A program made the position numbers and the translations under genes. Of a stretch of DNA of 64,000 nucleotides, positions 1 through 11,396 are shown piece after piece. Below the pieces are notes generated by a model. That model had not been told where the DNA came from. It saw only the letters and a list, made by a program, of their open reading frames with translations, and searched no databases. Positions within the stretch are counted from its first letter, which is position 1. Each line of letters starts with the position of its first letter. This DNA is from Rhizomys pruinosus (lineage: Eukaryota; Chordata; Mammalia; Rodentia; Spalacidae), in NCBI GenBank assembly GCA_009823505.1, contig VZQC01004719.1, positions 1,393,444 through 1,457,443 of the forward strand. Direction: 5' to 3'.

Positions 1-108
1 TCAATGCCAGTCTGGTCTACATAATCCACTCTACATAGTGAGTTCCAGGACAGCTGGAGTTACAGGGAGGAGACCCTGTTTCAAAAAGACAAAAAAAGAA
101 AAAGAAGA
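1..108 (+). mobile_element. B1 SINE, cut by window edge
   Basis: The right-hand part of a B1 element: the block 'gtgagttccaggacagctgg' followed by the 'agaccctgt.tc' motif and an A-rich tail of mixed A and G. B1 is a 7SL-derived rodent SINE moved by L1 enzymes. The left part lies outside the window. Moderately diverged: an AATCCACTCTACAT interruption replaces the usual ACAGA before the GTGAGTTCC block. Confidence 0.85.
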
Positions 109-115
109 GCCTAGA

Positions 116-667
116 CTAGACAGCAGTTTGATACTCATAAAACACAATACGCTATGCCTTGCATCTTTCATGTGGTATATCATTTCATGGTATTTTAAAG
201 CAAGACCTCTTCTAGAGTTAGGCAACTTTCAGGTTTTAAACCTCTCTATTTGTTCTTTTCACCATATAAAACCCAATCAATAAGATACCACAGCACATTT
301 TTATGTTTGTTTCTCTTTTTGCTTCTTTCTCTTAGGCATTATGTCCTGTAGTTCCACGTAACTTACTGTCAATGAATTATGGCCTCTATTTTGAACCTTA
401 GTAAGTCTTTTTGTTGTTCTGTTATCCCTCCATCATAAGAATGTAATGGTGTGAGAATGGTATGATAAATTATTTGATTTGTTTTCTAAACAAGTTTAAA
501 TAATATCAAATTCTATAAAAAGTATTGGTATTATAAACAGAAGTTTATTCCTTGGGTTTGTTGTTTAGGTAATTCACTTGAGATGAGGAGAACTTGCTTG
601 TTACGATCAATTTTGGTACCTGGCTCATCTAGAGGCCTAATCATAAAATAGTTGTACTCAAAATGTC
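116..667. other. AT-rich sequence without recognised feature
   Basis: I see no gene, repeat family or structured RNA here. Short open frames are low in information and not supported. Confidence 0.5.
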
Positions 668-2605
668 ATCAAAAATTGGAAAGACCTCCCATGCTCATGG
701 ATTAGAAAAATTAATATAGTAAATATGTCTGTTTTACCCAAATTGTTATACAGATTCATCCCAATCTGAATCAAAATCCCCATGAGTTTATTCATAGTCT
801 TGGAAAAAAAATCCTTAAATTCATATGGAAAAAAAAAGATCCTGAATAGCTAAAGCAACCCTGAATGAAAAATGCAATAGTGTGGGGGGGTGTTGCTCTA
901 TCAGACGTCAAGCTATATTACAGGGATATAGTCATAAAGATAGCTTGGTGCTGGTACAAAAACAGACCTGTTCACCAATGGAACAAAATTCAAGATCCAA
1001 ACTTGAACACATACAATTTCAGCCACTTCATATTTGACAAAGGGGCAAGAAAAAAAGCTCAATGGAAGAAGGATAGCATCTTCAGCAAATGGTGCTGGCC
1101 AAACTGGATCACCATTTGTGGAAGAACAAAATTAAACCCCTACCTCTCACCCTGTACAAAAATCAACTCCAAGTGCATCGAAGATCTCAATGTGAAAACC
1201 AGAACCCTGAAGGTGATAGAAGAAAAAGTTGTCAATGACTTACAAGACATAGGTGTAGTAAAAGACTTTCTAAATGTAGCCGGGCATAGTGGTGCAGCCT
1301 TTAGTCCTAGCACTTGGGAGGCAGAGGCAGGCGGATCTTTGTGAGTTCAAGGCCAGCCTGGTCTACAAAGTGAGTTCCAGGACAGCTGGGGCTACAGGGA
1401 GACGCTGTCTCGAAAAGACCAAAAAAACAAAAAACAAAAAAACAAACAGACTTTCTAAATCAGACAGCAGCTATACAGGAGATAAGGTCAACAGTAGACA
1501 AATGGGACCTCACCAAAGTCAAAAACTTTTCTACAGCAAAAGAAACAATCAAGGAAGTGAAGAGAAAACCCAAAAACTGGGAGGAAATCTTCACCAGTGA
1601 TACTTCTGACAGAGCATTAATGTCCAGAATATATAGACTGCTTAAAAAATAAAAAAAAGTAAGAAATCAATTGACCTACTCAAAAGATGGGGTAAAGAGC
1701 TGAACAGAGACTTCACCAGTGAGGAATTAAAGATGGCTGAGAAACATCTCAAAAAGTGTTCAACATCATTAATAATTAAAGAAATGCAAATTAAAACCAC
1801 TCTCACATATCATCTCACTCAAATAAGACTGGCTAAGATTAAGAAAACAAAAGACACCAAATACTGGAAAGGGGAACGCTCATCAACTACTGGTGGGAAT
1901 GCAAACTTGTACAACCATTATGGAAAGCAATGTTGAGAACCCCTAAAAGACTCAAAATGAGCCTACCACCTGACCCACTCATACCACTCCTGGGTATATA
2001 CCTACAAGACTCATCCTACCACAAAGATACATGCACATCCATGTTTATTGCAGCTCTATTCACAATATACATCTACACGATGGAGTACTATTCAGCGGTA
2101 AAGAAAGATGACATCATTAACTCTGCAGGTAAATGGATGCAACTGGAAGCCATTATGCTATGTGAAGTAACACAGCCCCAGGAAAAGAAAAAAAGCAGTG
2201 AATAGTCTCACTCATTTGTGGATGCTAACACAAATCCCCAGTTGAAAGGCAAACTGAACAACATCATTGTTTTATTTCTTTTTATCTGAAAGCAGTATAT
2301 TATTATAATTTAAATCTCTTAATGGGCTCTTGAATTGACCCACCACTTATTTTCAGACTCTGTAATTATTGTATATGGGTGGACAGAATGTATTCATATT
2401 TTAGAGTAATATAAAATTACAGGATGAAAATGTGAATTCCTAAACAAACAAACAAAAAAGACTGAGAGAAAGATGCAGGACATTTATGGCAGAATGCATG
2501 ATCTGGGATGGGGTTGGGGAAGGGAAAGGGGCTATTACTAAATTAAACTGAGAAATGATGTCTGAAAAACACAAAATACCAATAAAACATATTAAAAATA
2601 AACAC
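668..2605 (+). mobile_element. 5'-truncated LINE-1 (ORF2 C-terminal part and 3' UTR), split by a B1
   Basis: Starts within ORF2 at the 'cctcccatgctcatgg' block that is shared by the L1 copies near 10.05, 38.86 and 50.17 kb, and runs through the ORF2 C-terminal region to a 3' UTR with a G-rich stretch near 2510-2530 and an end like 'caataaaacat'. Translation gives recognisable L1 peptides in at least three frames (residues such as NRPVHQWNKIQDPN and the FSKWCWPNWIT block), so frameshifts are present; the copy is dead. The B1 at 1276-1447 interrupts it and has its own target-site duplication, so the B1 is younger. No convincing target-site duplication was found for the L1 itself. Confidence 0.9.
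1276..1447 (+). mobile_element. B1 SINE inside LINE-1
   Basis: Complete B1 from 'gccgggcatagtggtg' to an A-rich tail with C interruptions. A perfect 13-bp target-site duplication (AGACTTTCTAAAT at 1263-1275 and 1448-1460) flanks it, and the L1 reading continues after the second copy. This is direct evidence for L1-mediated insertion into an older L1. Confidence 0.95.
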
Positions 2606-2934
2606 ATACATCCTATTAAAAACATGAATTACAATGACTTTCCCAGCAAATTATCTCTACTGATGCACTAGTGACACTTTTATCTTGGGAGTAATCAATA
2701 GGTCTCTCATTAGACTTAAGCTTGCTCAATAGGGTATCCATGTATGTTACTGTAAATACAGATGAATACATGTGTTTGGGAAGGTCATAGATCCTGGAGA
2801 AGTACCTACTACTGTGAATTTCTGAGACTAATGTAATTTCTTACTCTTTTCTAGATACATACCTCTATATTCATAGCCGAGTTCACCTCTTGACACTCAT
2901 AAAGGAAGCTTCTTCTGGTAACCGGTGGTTATCA
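2606..2934. other. Unique sequence between L1 and B2
   Basis: Nothing recognised apart from the likely target-site copy at its right end. Confidence 0.45.
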
Positions 2935-3178
2935 TTTTTTTTTAATTTTTATTTATTTTTATGTGTATGAATGTACTGTCTGCATGTAAGTTTGTGCACC
3001 CGTGTCTTGCAATACTGCGGAGGTCAGAAGAGGGTGTCGGATTCCCCTGGAACTGGAGTTCTACTGGAATTGGAGTTACAAATGGTTCTCAGCCGCCATG
3101 TGGGTGCTGGGGATTGAACCCGGATCATCTGCAAGAGCAGTCAGTGCTCTTAACCGCTAGGCCATCTCTCCATCCCCA
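2935..3178 (-). mobile_element. B2 SINE, long form
   Basis: tRNA-derived SINE in reverse orientation: reading on the minus strand it starts with the 'ctggagagatggcctagcgg' head (internal A box) and carries a B-box region, mutated here (ATTGAACCC on plus), then the duplicated 'aactccagt/ccag' segment and an AT-rich tail. Flanks GGTGGTTATCA (2924-2934) and GGTGGATACTA (3179-3189) look like an imperfect target-site duplication. Confidence 0.92.
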
Positions 3179-3189
3179 GGTGGATACTA

Positions 3190-3690
3190 TTAACAAAGCG
3201 CCACAACTGGTCAAATGTAGAGAATAAGTGACTGTGAGGTTCCCAGCTGTAAGCGATACATCTCCTATGTGCCTTCCCCACCTAAGGCCCAGAGAGGAGA
3301 AGAAACTGGGAAGGAGAGTATGAACACAGGAGGAGTTGGAGGCAGATTGGTGAAGGGAGAAATAATACAAACACTAACTCATGTGTGAAATTCTCAAAAA
3401 CTAAAAGTAAATATCTAAATACATAAATAGGCACTAGTTGGAGACCAACTTTCAAAATGTAAGTTTTCAAAAATAAAATCCAGTGTAGACGCATTTCAAA
3501 TACAATATATAACTGTGTTCACCTTTAAAAAAATATGACATAAATTTAATTAGGAAATAGAACAGTAATGTTTCCTTTCAGAAAACATCTTCATGTCTGG
3601 GGTCTATACTCCTTTTCTTAATTGTCTTTCTCTTATTCCCATCCCTTGATCTATGTTAAAGACTTTTAATATTTGAATTCAAATTATACT
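3190..3690. other. Unique AT-rich sequence
   Basis: No recognised feature. A purine-rich stretch at 3290-3365 faintly resembles an L1 3' end but is not long enough to call. Confidence 0.4.
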
Positions 3691-3697
3691 TCGTTTT

Positions 3698-3913
3698 AAA
3701 ATATTTTATTTATTTTTTATCTTATTTGTATGAGTGTATTGCCTGCATGTATGTTAAGTGCATCAGTATTGTGCAGTGCCCTCAGAGGTCAGCAGAGAGG
3801 ATCAGATCTCCTGGAGTTGGAGTTGATGATGGTCATCAGTTGTTACCTTGGTGCCAGGATCCTTTGCAAGAGCAGCCAATGTGTTTTACCACTGAGCTGT
3901 CTTTCCAGCCCCT
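3698..3913 (-). mobile_element. Old B3/B2-type SINE
   Basis: Minus-strand tRNA-type SINE with a diverged head ('gctgtctttccagcccc' on plus), degraded B box and a tail rich in TTTATTT. It has the 'ccctcagaggtcag' motif typical of B3. Much more diverged than the B2 copies elsewhere in the window, so older. Confidence 0.8.
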
Positions 3914-4169
3914 TCTCTTTAGTTTTTTCAATTCCTGGGATTTCACTATCCAATGAATGTAAAAATAGATATCTATTCAGAAGAAAATAATTTAATAATG
4001 TATTTGGGCTGTGAAAGCATTTCAGAATTATTTCTCTCTATATTATTGTTCTTTAAGTGAATGTGTAAATATATTGACACTTCAAATAACTGTGTCTTAA
4101 TAATTTTTATAAGGCCCTTAATGAATTTTTCAAGATTGTGTGGAATGGAGTCTTTTTTGTTTAGCTATG

Positions 4170-4456
4170 GATTCTCATCACCTTGCCTTCTGAGTGCTTC
4201 CAGGGGTGTGTACCACTACATCCAATCTTGGATAGCATCCTCAATTACTCTGTACCTTATTCTTTGTGAAAAGTTCTTTAACTCACAGATTGTCTAGGTT
4301 GCCTAGCCAATGATCACACCCGAGGAACCCTCCTGGCTTTACTTCCCTAGCACCAACCGCCATGACCAACTTTATGGGGTGTTGGTTATTGAAACTTTGG
4401 TCTTCATGTTGGCATAGCAAGCATTTTACCCACTAAGGCAGCTCCATAGCTCACAT
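4170..4456 (-). mobile_element. Old B4 (ID-B1) SINE
   Basis: On plus, a B1-like reverse block ('ccttctgagtgcttcc', 'gtgtaccactacatcc') is followed by an ID-like reverse block ('tagcaagcattttacc', 'ctaaggcagctcc'). That order, ID head then B1 body on the minus strand, is the B4 arrangement. Strongly diverged. Confidence 0.5.
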
Positions 4457-6060
4457 AATGTTATGCTACATTTATGATTTTATAAAGATGCGATATTGGT
4501 TTGTACTTGGGATACCCCTAAATTTATTGCTATCACATAGAAGAAATTTGGCTAAAAGACAAACACCTATAAACTATTTGAATATAAAGTTACTATAAAA
4601 ATTATTGTCCAGCATTAGGATTCACCTAATTTGCTCACTCTTTTCTAGGATTTCCAGGAAAATGCATCTTTACAGTTAAAAGAGGGTCTTCACTGATTTT
4701 ATGATGTCTAGTAGCATTTCATAGCAAAATAGTTTTAAAGCAAAGTGCAGAATAATTCAACTACATTGCTCCAAAAAATCGACACTAAGAATTAAGTAAT
4801 TTAATTACTATGGCATTATGTACCTATGCTCTTATAATAAATGATATAAAAAGTCTCTTACTTAAGACTAAAAAGACCATTAACCAAGATTAATAATGTA
4901 GATAAAAGTATTATGTGCTAATCTACAAGGGACCTATGAGAACTTCAGTACACAGATAGCTAAAGCCAGTCTGTTTTAATAGCTTTTTAATTGTGTGTTA
5001 ATTATTTATTCATTAAATTGTTTATTCTTGTACTTCATCTAAGTCTCTAGTGGCATAGATGAAGGAATTTAAGCCCCCAGTTGCTTGTAAACAACCGAGT
5101 GGGCATTTTTATTGCATTTAAATTAGTTGTAGTGGGAAAAGATGTGAGACTAAGCATGGAATCCTCAGACTCTATGAGTTTCTACTCCTCCTAAATTATA
5201 AGTCTCAACAATTGAATATTAGAGTTAAGAGCACGGCACTTATGTTGACTCATATAAAATTCCAAACTAGTATATTTGAAATTCTGTTAAGTGCTTATCC
5301 CAGGGACAGACCTGAACAACATTCATACAACTTTCAATAAATTGTGTCTGTAGTTAGCAAATGAGATTTAAACTTTTGCTGTATAAATCACTTCCATGAA
5401 CCATTGTTGTGCCATATAAAAAGTGAGAGATAAAATACAAGAAACAAGAATTATGAAATAATCATTACTATATGATGCTTGTAATATATTGTAGATGTTC
5501 AAAGGAGAGAAGTTTTAGAGATCTATATTTTTAAGAACTACCAAGATTTAACCAAGCTAAAAATGTTAATGCCAGAAACATGTTCAGAAGCATTTAAAAG
5601 ATCTGAATAACACCAAGGAAAGGAAGAATGGACTATAGAGCTACACAGATAAGAAAGAAGATAGATGAAAAGTAGTTATGAATTCAGTCATCAGGCAACT
5701 TTGGAGTGATGACAATGAGGTTGATAGGCAGCTGTGCCTGGGTGACAGGTACAGCAGAACAAGAGAATAGGAATCAGCCTACACCCACTTGGTTAAATAC
5801 TAGAACTCAAAATATAAAATGTGTTTGCTATTGAATTTAAATTGCTTTTATACTACCATAAATGCAAATGTTCAAAAGTATAATTATCATAAACCAGAGA
5901 TCTTTCTATTATTTTATAGATAACAGAGTTAACCTATTTGTGTAACACATATGCATTTATATGTGTATGCTATATATAAATATATATTTTTTTCAGAAAG
6001 TTTGTAAAACTGGTGTACCATGTAAAAAATAAAATCTTGTATTATAATAAAATATTAATT
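4457..6060. other. AT-rich unique sequence
   Basis: About 1.6 kb with no recognised repeat or gene; includes a short TA-rich run near 5960-5990. Confidence 0.45.
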
Positions 6061-6199
6061 GGAATGATGGGTTTTCTGTGTTAAGCAAGAGAGTGTTATC
6101 AAATTTACAGTTAAGATGCTGAATAGTGGCACAAAGAACGTATGAGCTAGTGTGGGTCCATGAATATAGGAAAACAGATATGAACTTGTGGAAATGGCA

Positions 6200-6565
6200 T
6201 CATCCATAAGACCCATCCTAACCCAATCAGACAAGGGCCCAGAGTGGAGTGAGGGGAGTGGGTGGCAGGCACGCACAGCTGGGAAGTGTTGGAGACAAGC
6301 AGGTACAGTTGGGAAGTGTTGGAGACTGATTGCTCAATGATGGAGGGCAGACCTTCCTTAAGATACCTAGATGGGTTGTCAGAACCCCAGTGCATGTACT
6401 TGTGCAGATGGATGTCTGGGTACAGATGTTTGCCTGGATAGTTGTTAACATGCATGGTGGAGTGCTTGAGGTCTGGTGGGAGGCAGGTGTGGAAATAGAG
6501 GAGGTGGGGCTCTAGATTTGATTGAGAACTGTTGTACAAAATGTACAAAAACTCAGTTTAAGAAG
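6200..6565 (+). mobile_element. Possible LINE-1 3' UTR end
   Basis: G-rich stretches followed by 'ctctagatttgattgagaa' and 'tgtacaaaaactcag' resemble the L1 tail seen at 32380-32430 (G-rich, then 'tctagatttgatgagaa', then 'gtccaaagcttcaataaa'). There is no clear A tail or target-site duplication, so this is a tentative call. Confidence 0.4.
6275..6334. repeat. 30-bp tandem duplication
   Basis: Two units of 30 bp sharing 'gggaagtgttggagac'. The first 22 bases match with one difference; the rest has diverged. Confidence 0.7.
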
Positions 6566-7105
6566 ATTCAGATAAGAGACGGTAAAATCTAACTAGGAAA
6601 ATGACACTGGGGCTCACCAGAGGCAGAACAATTTTTGAAAAGATGTGGGCAAAAGAGAATAAATTGTTCAATATTAACTTTAAATTTTACCTTGGGGTTA
6701 TAATGTAGCTTTCAGCTAACATAAGGGACTTTATGAAATATGTTTTAATAATGGAAGAGATTCTTAATGTATGCACTTATATACCCAAAGGATCCCATCA
6801 GCCTTATCCTACCAAATGTAGTACTAGGCAGGGGATGCTAAGAAATATAAAAAATAAATGCATTAGTTTCTTAGGGTTATAAATGTATTGGGTCTTAGAA
6901 AATACAAAGAATTGAAGGTGACACAAGGCTTTTCAAATTTAGATGATGAGCTGTTGAGTAAACTGATGAACTATTGAATAATGTGATTTTTGATAGCATA
7001 TTATGTAGAAGAAATTATTGATAAATCGTTGGTGGAATTTGATTGAAAGTGAAATAATTTATCTTAAATGTATAATGAATTTTTAGAGTTTGAAATGCTG
7101 AAATG

Positions 7106-7145
<40 letters not shown>

Positions 7146-8244
7146 TTGGCAAAAATTACTTATTTTATTTATTTGGTCAGTAAGTACACATAGGCAATAA
7201 ACATAAGGAGTGTCCATATAAACCTAATTATCTAATGTCTGAGTTCAGTTTTTGTAAAACCCAGGGTCCTCAAGTCCAGTTGAAGAGGTTTGGTTATACA
7301 AACATGTTGATCAAGTAAAAAGAAAAGGGAAAAAATCCAGTATGATTTTTCTGTGCTATCACAATTCATTCCCCCTTCTTAGCCCTTAAATTCTTATGCT
7401 TCAACCTCTTCCATGAGAGTCTTTTGGCTTTGGATGGAGGATGAAAGTGAGAGATAGAAGATCCAATCTCTATATGTAAATTAAATTGAATAACTGGTCA
7501 ATAAAAATATAACCAAGGTAATTGTTATTGGCATAGTTATACCTTGAAATATATATTTTTATTTTTTACATCTAGGTTTAAGACATTGTGAAGATAAGGG
7601 ATGAACTAACCTCAACAAAAGCTATTGTCAAGTCATAGTACACAATGTCTATATTAATGGCCTCTTCCTACTTACTTCTTACATTCCTTTAAAACCTAAG
7701 ACAAGAATTTTGGTATTCTACTCGCTGATAAATAAATGGCCATGTATGCTGAGACGGTTAAGTCACAGTTGGGTTTTTGATCCTCAAGGATAGTAGTTAA
7801 TTCAAAGGAATGATGATTTCTGTTTCAGGGAGCTATTCATTTTGGCTTTTAGTTACATTTTCTATGTAAGACATTTGAGCAAGTAAAACATCTTTGGAGT
7901 GAACACACAGACATTTTGCCAAACCCATGTAAAACATCTCTCAACATCTGGAAAGATTTGGTCATCTAGAAAGTACCCCAAGACTTACAAGGACATTTCA
8001 AACTTTATACTTTATGTATTCAAAATAACTGTTCCACATATTTATACTTGGTATATTCAAAATAACTGTTCTATGGCTATAAATATTAAATATACCATAA
8101 ATTATATCATCTAGAGGCAAATCTCTCAGGACGTGTTACTAGGTATCACAGCATTAGCTAAAAGCCTCCTGTGTAGGATAAAACAGATGACTAGCTCCAG
8201 AATAGAAAATAGTAACATGCTTAAGATAATTATGGATACAGAAT
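6566..8244. other. AT-rich unique sequence with a TA microsatellite
   Basis: No gene recognised. Contains the TA run at 7108-7142 and a small direct repeat around 8008-8075 (two copies of TATTCAAAATAACTGTTC). Confidence 0.5.
7108..7142. repeat. (TA)n microsatellite
   Basis: Uninterrupted alternating A/T of about 34 bases. Confidence 0.97.
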
Positions 8245-8532
8245 TGTTGTTCATTTTCTTTTTTATGCTTTTATTGATGTTTTGTCTATTTCAGACATCA
8301 TTTTTCAATTCAATTTAGGCATTTTCCACTTTCCCTTCCCCGACCCCACCCCAGATCATGCAATCTGCCATAACTGTACTGCATCTTTTTTTCAGTCTTT
8401 TTTATATTTAAGAATTCACATTTTCCTCCATTAATTTTATATTACTCTAAAATATGGATACATAATTCAAACTCATATACAGTAATTCAAACTCATATAC
8501 AGTAATTACAGAGTCTGAATCCACTCCTTCCT
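8245..8532 (-). mobile_element. LINE-1 3' UTR, truncated
   Basis: Reverse complement of the common L1 3' end in this window: 'cttttattgatgttttg', then the C-rich complement of the G-rich tract ('cccttccccgaccccacccc'), 'agatcatgca', then 'attactctaaaatatgg'. 5'-truncated inside the 3' UTR. A 20-bp unit is duplicated at 8464-8503. Confidence 0.88.
8464..8503. repeat. 20-bp tandem duplication in L1 3' UTR
   Basis: The unit TAATTCAAACTCATATACAG occurs twice in tandem; other L1 copies (for example near 54330 and 26560) have this segment once. Confidence 0.9.
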
Positions 8533-9058
8533 TGTACTGAAGTTCCAATTACAGCTATTACATTAAATGGACACAAATGTTCTCCATGTTTCCCTGAATT
8601 ATGCAAGCAATAATTCTGACACTTTTTTCACACATAACATGATAATTGGGCTCAGGAGAAGTTGCATTCTACTTCCTTGAACCAGTGGTATTCAGTACAG
8701 AGGGAGACAGTCAGACAAGGTGTGGTAAATTCCTTCAGCTGTGTTCCTGTTTATAGGTATGTGAGACAATTCCTGCCTTCTGGAAAACTATAAATCTAGA
8801 TTTAGGGGTCTGGGAAAAGATTTAGGGCTCTGATTGTAGTGACAATTACAAAAACAAAGGGGGAAGGAATATGCCTCCTCCCTTAGGATGGAATTTTGCC
8901 CTAGATTTAAATAAAAAGCATTGGTAGATAAAGGCTTTTGTGGTTGTAAGCCCTACATTTAAATAAAAAGCATTGGTAGATAAAGGCTTTTGTGGTTGTA
9001 AGCCCGGAATCATTTTATGCCCCACTCAGCTAAGTTTTGAATAGCACATGTATCACTT
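8533..9058. other. Unique sequence with a 52-bp tandem duplication
   Basis: No gene recognised; holds the duplication at 8899-9002. Confidence 0.5.
8899..9002. repeat. 52-bp tandem duplication
   Basis: Two adjacent 52-bp units (8899-8950 and 8951-9002) differ at one base (CCCTAG versus CCCTAC), so the duplication is recent. Confidence 0.97.
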
Positions 9059-9067
9059 TTATTGACT

Positions 9068-9228
9068 TCTTTTTTAAAATTTTTTGGTCTTTTCAAGACA
9101 GGGTTTCCCTGTAGCCCCAGCTGTCCTGGAACTCACTCTGTAGACCAGGCTGGTTTTGAATTCACAAAGATCCGCCTGCCTCTTCCTTCTGAGTGCTAGG
9201 ATTAAAAGTGTGTGCCACCACACCTAGC
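9068..9228 (-). mobile_element. B1 SINE
   Basis: Full-length B1 in reverse orientation, from a T-rich tail with 'ggtcttttcaagacagggt' to 'caccacacctagc'. Flanked by TTATTGACT at 9059-9067 and 9229-9237, a 9-bp perfect target-site duplication. Confidence 0.94.
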
Positions 9229-9452
9229 TTATTGACTGCCTAAAACAAAGGTTTGTTCAAATAAGATTCACCACCTTTTCTGTAAGAACAACTACTTAAA
9301 AATTCCAAAGAAGTGTTAAAGGGCAGTCTCACTTTATTTACTAAACCTGTTACTCATTTGGAATTCAGTATAGAATTCACAAGTTATATTTATCTCTATG
9401 CTTTATAAATGGACTGAAAAAGAGAAATGACACAATAGTATTTATCAATGCA

Positions 9453-9482
9453 GACTTTAAGCATCCCTTCATGCTTAAAGTC
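9453..9482. repeat. 12-bp perfect inverted repeat in L1
   Basis: GACTTTAAGCAT (9453-9464) and ATGCTTAAAGTC (9471-9482) are exact reverse complements with a 6-base loop. The right arm is ordinary L1 sequence (compare 38062-38075); the left arm is not in the L1 copy at 38 kb. Confidence 0.95.
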
Positions 9483-10108
9483 CTAGAGAGAATTGGACTG
9501 AAAGGAACATTCCTCAACATAATCAGAGACAGATGCAAGAAACCCACAGCCAGCATCATCCTAAATGGAGAAAAGTTAGAAGCATTCCCCTTAAAGGTAG
9601 GGACATGGCAAGGCTGTGCCCTATCACCACTCCTCAATATAGTGCTTGAAGCGCTGGCTAGGACAATAAGATTAAAAAAAAAGGGAAATTAAAGGAGTAC
9701 TAATTGGAAAAAAGGAAGTCAAACTATCCCTTTTTGCAGACGATATGATAGTTTACCTAAGGGGTGCTAAAACTCCACCAGAAAATGCCGAGAAACCATT
9801 AAGACTTTCAGTAAAGTGGTGGGATACAAAATTAACCTAGAAAAATCAGTAGCCTTTCTTTACACCAAAAACAAGCAACTGAAGAAGGAATATAATGAGA
9901 CCTTCCCATTCACAATTGCATCAAAAACAATAAAATACCGAGGAACAAACCTAATCAAAGACATCAAAGATCTCTACAAAAAAAAAATAAATAAATAAAT
10001 AAAAAAATTAAGCCCCTGAAGAGGGAGACTGAAGAAGACATCAGAAGATCGAAAGACCTCCCATGCTCATGGGTTGGAAAATTAATATAGTATAAAATGA
10101 CCATTCTT

Positions 10109-10265
10109 GCCGGGCACACTGGCTCACGCCTTTAATCCCAGCACTCGGGAGGCAGAGATAGGTGGATCTCTGTGGGTTCAAGGCTGGCCTGGCCTACAGA
10201 GAGAGCTCCGGGACACCTGGTACTAAAAGGGAGACCCTGTCTCAAAAATACAAAAAAAAAAAAAA
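10109..10265 (+). mobile_element. B1 SINE in LINE-1
   Basis: Complete B1 from 'gccgggcacactggc' to an A tail. Flanks ACCATTCT (10100-10107) and AACATTCT (10267-10274) are a near-perfect 8-bp duplication, and the L1 text resumes directly after it. Confidence 0.93.
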
Positions 10266-11151
10266 GAACATTCTACCCAAATTGGTACACAGATTCAAAT
10301 AAAATCTCCAATGAGTTTTGTCACAGAATTGGCAAAGAAAAAAAAAAAAATCCTTAAATTCATATGTAAAAATAAAAGACCCTGAATAACCAAACAAAAA
10401 CCATGTCACTCAGATAAGGCTGGCTCGGATTAAGAAAACAAATGATACCAAATCATTTTTGAGCAAAAGAGAAATACAGGGGGGATCATTATACCAGACA
10501 TCAAACTACAATACAAGGCTATAGTCATAAAAACAGCCTGGTACTGGCAAAATCAGACCTGTAGACTAATGGAACAAAATTCAAGATGCAAACTTGATCA
10601 CACACAATTTCAGCCACCTCATAATTGACAAAGGAGCCAAGAAGACTCAACGGAGGAAAGACAACATCTTCAGCAAATGGTGTTGGCAAAACTGGATCAC
10701 CACTTGTAAAATAAAATTAAACCCCTACCTCTCTCCTTGTATAGAAATCAACTCCAAACAGAACAAAGACCTCAGCATGAAACCTGAAACTCTGAAGGTG
10801 TTAGAGGAAAATGTTGTCAGCAATCTACAAGAGATGGGAGTAGAAGACTTCTAAATCAGACAGCAGCTGCACAGGAAATAAGGTTGACAATTGACAAGCT
10901 GGACCACATTAAACTCAAAAGCTTCTGTACAGTGAAAGAAGCAATCAGGGAAGTGAGGAGAAAACTCACAGAGTGGGAGGAAAGCTTCACCAGTGATAGA
11001 TTTGACAGAGCATTAACTTCCAGATTATATAAACTATTCAAAAAACAAAGAAGAAAACAAATGACTCACTCAAAAGATGGAGTAAAGAGCTGAGCAGAGA
11101 CTTCACTAGTGGGGAAGTAAAGATGGCTGAGAAACATCTTAAAAAAATCTT

Positions 11152-11396
11152 GGGGCTGGAGAGATGGCCTAGCGGTTAAGAGTGCCGACCGCTCTTGCAG
11201 AGGACCCGGGTTCGATCCTCAGTGCCCACATGGCGGCCGAAAGCCATCTGAAACTCCAGTTCCAGGAGAACTCCAGTTCCAGGGGAATCCAAGACCCTCT
11301 TCTGACCTCCGCGGCATTGCACGGCACAGGTGCACAGACCTGCATGCAGACAGTACATTGATACACATACAGAAATAAATAAAATAAAATAAATTT
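11152..11396 (+). mobile_element. B2 SINE, long form, in LINE-1
   Basis: Head 'ggggctggagagatggccta', intact B box GGTTCGATCC near 11209, duplicated 'aactccagttccag' segment and AATAAA-rich tail. Both flanks carry AAAAATCTT (11143-11151 and 11397-11405), the target-site duplication. Inserted in the ORF2 C-terminal region. Confidence 0.95.

Noticed and set aside
6147..6548. 133-codon minus-strand frame rich in Pro, Ser and His
   Set aside because: Covers the tandem repeat and probable L1 3' end; composition comes from the G-rich strand.
6780..6830. Possible ancient L1 ORF2 piece ('tatatacccaaaggatccca')
   Set aside because: The similarity is short and not extended on either side.
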